A DNA stretch of 64,000 nucleotides from Branchiostoma floridae. Its lineage: Eukaryota > Chordata > Leptocardii > Amphioxiformes > Branchiostomatidae. Below are positions 61,258 to 64,000 of the stretch, in pieces. The position numbers were made by a program, and so were the translations under genes. The number at the start of each line of letters is the position of its first letter. The first letter of the stretch is position 1. Under the pieces are notes generated by a model, which worked only from the letters and a program-made list of their open reading frames with translations, was not told the origin of the DNA and did not search any database. The stretch spans positions 5,160,182-5,224,181 of the forward strand of contig NC_049989.1 in the NCBI RefSeq assembly GCF_000003815.2. Direction: 5' to 3'.

Positions 61258-63119
61258 ATGGCGACAGGGAAACCGAGTCCGGCGAAGAACATGCTGTCTT
61301 TCTGGAGGTCCATCGTGTTCCTTACAACGCCTGTAATCTTGTGCCCGTTGCCGATATACTATGCGTCTACAGAGAATAGCAAGGTAATGTTTCTGCGTGT
61401 GGAGTAGTTTATGCAAATATGGACATTTGTTTATCAATTTTGTCGCCGTTCTTTCAAACCGAACACCTGTTATGTTTACCGATGCAAACCCCAAATCATA
61501 AACAAGTCAAAGCTAAAGCACGTCTGTCTATGCGTCTATTGACAACAATGATGGGTTTTTACTCCACAGCAAAACTGCACTGAAAAGACGAAAATAATGG
61601 TAAATGCTTCATATCTGATATAACGTCCTTGATATGATCAACGCCCAACTGTAAAAATACCGCAACCCTGTCATTTGCTATCCCTACGTGTTGATTAGCT
61701 TTCTGAAACTAAATGACAGGTTTATTTTAATATGAATCAAATAGATACATGTTTTGTATTATGAAAGTTTTATTTGCTTCACGACTTAGCCACATTTAGG
61801 AGATATATATTTGTGCATGCAAACAATGTTTACTCTTCTCGGGTTCAAAGGTCAGCTTTGAACCAGTTCGTCTACTTTTGGGCGAGTTTGTAATTGCTAT
61901 CACACAGGGGATGCGTGGCAGACAAATGAATAATATCACTACTGAGACAGAAGTAGAACACAAAATGGAATAATTTGCATAAAATGAAGTCTCTACCACG
62001 TCAGACTTACATCTGCGTCAGACTAACATCTGCGTGTTTACATCTCATTTGTTGAATAATATTGCAGAGAACTTAAGTAGTTAAAACTAGGCCATTTAAT
62101 TACTGCAACAGAATGAGTTTGAAAGGCAAACATTTTATTATGGCATAAATTTTTTTGACCTGGATGCTGCACATTCAACATGGCTTTCTATTTCTATCAA
62201 CTGAATACAAGTATTCAATTAAATTTCTATAAACCAAGGAGGTTTTAACCTCCTTGTACGGACAAGCAAAATGTGCTCTGAAAGCACAAACCGCGCATCA
62301 GATCATACAGTTGATGCACGTGACACACTGTGGCTCACTACATACAGATATATTCACATGTATCACATAATAGTCGTTTATGTATATATTATTCCCAGAT
62401 CGCAGCCGGTGCCTACGCTGTGATCATCATGGCAGTGTACTGGGCCACAGAAGTTCTGCCTTTGGCTGTCACTGCTCTTCTTCCTATCGTTCTGTTCCCC
62501 GTGCTGGGGGTCCAGTCATCAAACCATGTCTGCATCAACTACTTCAATGTACGAGCCGAAATTTCAATCATTCTTATATAGTTGGATGTCTTTTAGAAAT
62601 ACATCTGTCAAAGCGCGAACAAAGTTATAATGTGATATAGTAGCAGTTTTAGTAATTTTACAAATCAGTCTTATCATCTTATATTTCCTTGTATACACAG
62701 CATCTTAAATAAGAGGGATTTGGAGTACTGCGAATAATGAATGAAAATTATGAAAGTTTTAAAAACTGAATGCGCCAATTAAGTACAAGTAAGGGTCTTC
62801 AAAAGATCAAAGCCCGAAAGAGACATAGAGGAAGGGAAGATGGAGGGAGGGTGAGAGAGACATGGCGAGAGAGAAATAGAGAGGGGATATAGAGAAAGAG
62901 GGAGAGAGATCCGTGTTTTCATATATAAATCCTTAGGCAAATAAAAAACTGTCTTACAGTTTTGGTCTTCCTTGACTAATCGCCGACTACCTACATGTTT
63001 CAGGACAGCAATATGTTGACAGTTGGAGGGTTGCTGCTCGCTGTGGCCATAGAACGATGGAACCTCCACAAGAGGATCGCGCTGAGAGCCATTCTCACAG
63101 TTGGGGTCGAGCCAAGATG
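61258..63119 (+). CDS. SLC13-like: SLC13 (DASS) transporter, paralogue C, 5' part (exons 1-3)
   Basis: Exons 61258-61383, 62399-62548 and 63004-63119 have lengths 126, 150 and 116 nt, the same as in SLC13-B, and intact GT-AG borders. The ATG sits in a good context (CAAAATGGCG). They encode the N-terminal helix ([20 protein letters not shown]), [20 protein letters not shown], and a helix ending [13 protein letters not shown]...GVEPRW. Exon 2 is closest to exon 2 of SLC13-A (shared LGVQSS). The remaining exons are outside the window, except for a short exon-4-like sequence at 63624 that runs into a stop. The gene is therefore partial here and could be either functional, with exon 4 further right, or a pseudogene. 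Confidence 0.85.
62814..62913. repeat. GA-rich tract in SLC13-C intron 2
   Basis: GAGAGA/GGAGGGA low-complexity sequence of about 100 nt. It shows no function that I can support. Confidence 0.8.
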
Positions 63120-63421
63120 GTGAGTTTCCGTGGAATCTGCTTCTTGCAATTCAGATGTAACTCACAAAAAGTTGCTCTGAAAACGCACGCATGTAGCGTT
63201 ATGTCAGTTTTCGTCGGATTCTCCTGTCGATTCTCTTCGTCGGATTCTCCTGTCACTTGCCGAGGAGGGTTCGGCGACCTGTTTGCCAGACCTTATTTTA
63301 GCACATGGAAGGAGGGGGCCGGGGTACACTTCCTTCTCCACCCTCTCGTCTACTGACGCTCATAGCCCCACAGGTGTAGGAACTGCCACATGTAAGACGG
63401 CCCAAGCAAATGCAGCTTTGT

Positions 63422-63510
63422 TATGTACTACGTATGTATGTATGCATGTATATATACTATGTATGTATGCATGTATGCATGCATGTATATATATTATGTA
63501 TGTATGTACA
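63422..63510. repeat. ATGT/ATGC microsatellite
   Basis: Runs of ATGTATGT, GCATGTAT and TATATA repeat for about 90 nt in the region after exon 3 of SLC13-C. Confidence 0.9.
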
Positions 63511-63623
63511 AAAACGACGGCATTGCATTGGGTGTGACAACTAATTACATATATATCAGCAGGCCATGTCCAAGTATATCAGCAGGCCAGGTCCAATAAT
63601 TAACGAATTCTTTTCGTATTCAA

Positions 63624-63653
63624 GGTTGATGTTGGGGATAATAAAGGGTTAAT
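63624..63653 (+). pseudogene. SLC13-like: Exon-4-like remnant of SLC13-C, broken after four residues
   Basis: After ATTCAAG| the sequence GTTGATGTTGGGGATAATAA matches the start of exon 4 of SLC13-A (GTTGATGTTAGGAATGATG) and completes the split Trp codon in phase (W-LMLG). Homology then stops: the frame reads IIKG and ends in TAA at 63649-63651, before the SNTATT signature. The following GGTTAATGCCCCGCCCCGAGG is unrelated to exon 4. Either an insertion or deletion has cut this exon, or this is a duplicate scrap and the real exon 4 lies beyond 64000. Confidence 0.55.
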
Positions 63654-64000
63654 GCCCCGCCCCGAGGTGTATATGGTGAGATAATCCTGAATATTGACAA
63701 TAACACCATGATATGTCTGAAGAAGTGAGGATATCTTTGCCCATATTTGGAGGTATGGCGCGGTATGACGTGCTGAAGATGACATTTTGTTTTTCTGCAA
63801 GAGGCAGACTAATTTACTGGGAAAAGATACTAACCTTTGAGGCTGTGAGTTCGAGGTAGATATATGTAAATATATGCATGTATACATGTAAATATTTTAT
63901 GAGGTACGCAAGAACTTTTCATGTAACCTGTTAAATTTTTCTGAAGTCCTCTGCACACTTACCGCAACGGCCATAAAGATACGCCCTAGTCTTTCTCACA
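63652..64000. other. Window end, no gene seen
   Basis: The last 350 nt after the exon-4-like remnant show no SLC13 exon and no other coding frame that I can support. Confidence 0.5.

Overview
The window looks like nuclear DNA of a cephalochordate (amphioxus, Branchiostoma type). This is an inference from the gene families, from short GC-rich exons in AT-richer introns with GT-AG junctions, and from the abundance of short palindromic MITE-like elements. I could run no search, so the species is not proven. There are no bacterial operons, phage genes or CRISPR arrays.

Layout. (1) 1-14003 is gene-poor: an orphan first exon on the minus strand that looks like a type II (Golgi-type) membrane protein (9967-10381), two weak ORFs near 7.7 and 8.1 kb, a tRNA-derived SINE-like copy, a CT-rich tract, a decayed minisatellite and a TA-flanked MITE. 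(2) 14004-30555, minus strand: two complete tandem paralogues of TTC38 (tetratricopeptide repeat protein 38). Each has 12 coding exons, with the same length for 10 of the 12. They encode about 455 and 456 aa. (3) 30556-37180: intergenic, dominated by a 4-kb nearly perfect inverted-repeat (fold-back) element at 32490-36510. Its centre is an array of about 51-bp units that read as consecutive consensus splice sites. (4) 37181-64000, plus strand: three tandem paralogues of the SLC13/DASS sodium-coupled di/tricarboxylate transporter family. SLC13-A (15 coding exons plus a duplicated exon 13) encodes 617 aa, SLC13-B (15 exons) encodes 631 aa, and SLC13-C enters with exons 1-3 and then shows a broken exon-4-like sequence before the window ends.

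How the genes work together. The SLC13 copies should be plasma-membrane Na+-coupled carriers for citrate/succinate-type substrates; TTC38 is a soluble TPR protein of unclear function. Nothing in the sequence links the two families beyond adjacency. Both clusters have grown by tandem duplication.

Main points for a second look. SLC13-A carries two adjacent, homologous, equal-length (162 nt), phase-0 versions of the exon encoding the second Na+/substrate-binding signature (SNT versus SNV), a candidate mutually exclusive exon pair. SLC13-B has SNAP at the same site. The fold-back element carries a splice-signal minisatellite. The same MITE family sits in the same intron (14) of SLC13-A and SLC13-B. 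SLC13-C may be broken at exon 4. All exon borders were read by eye from GT/AG sites, reading phase and comparison between paralogues.
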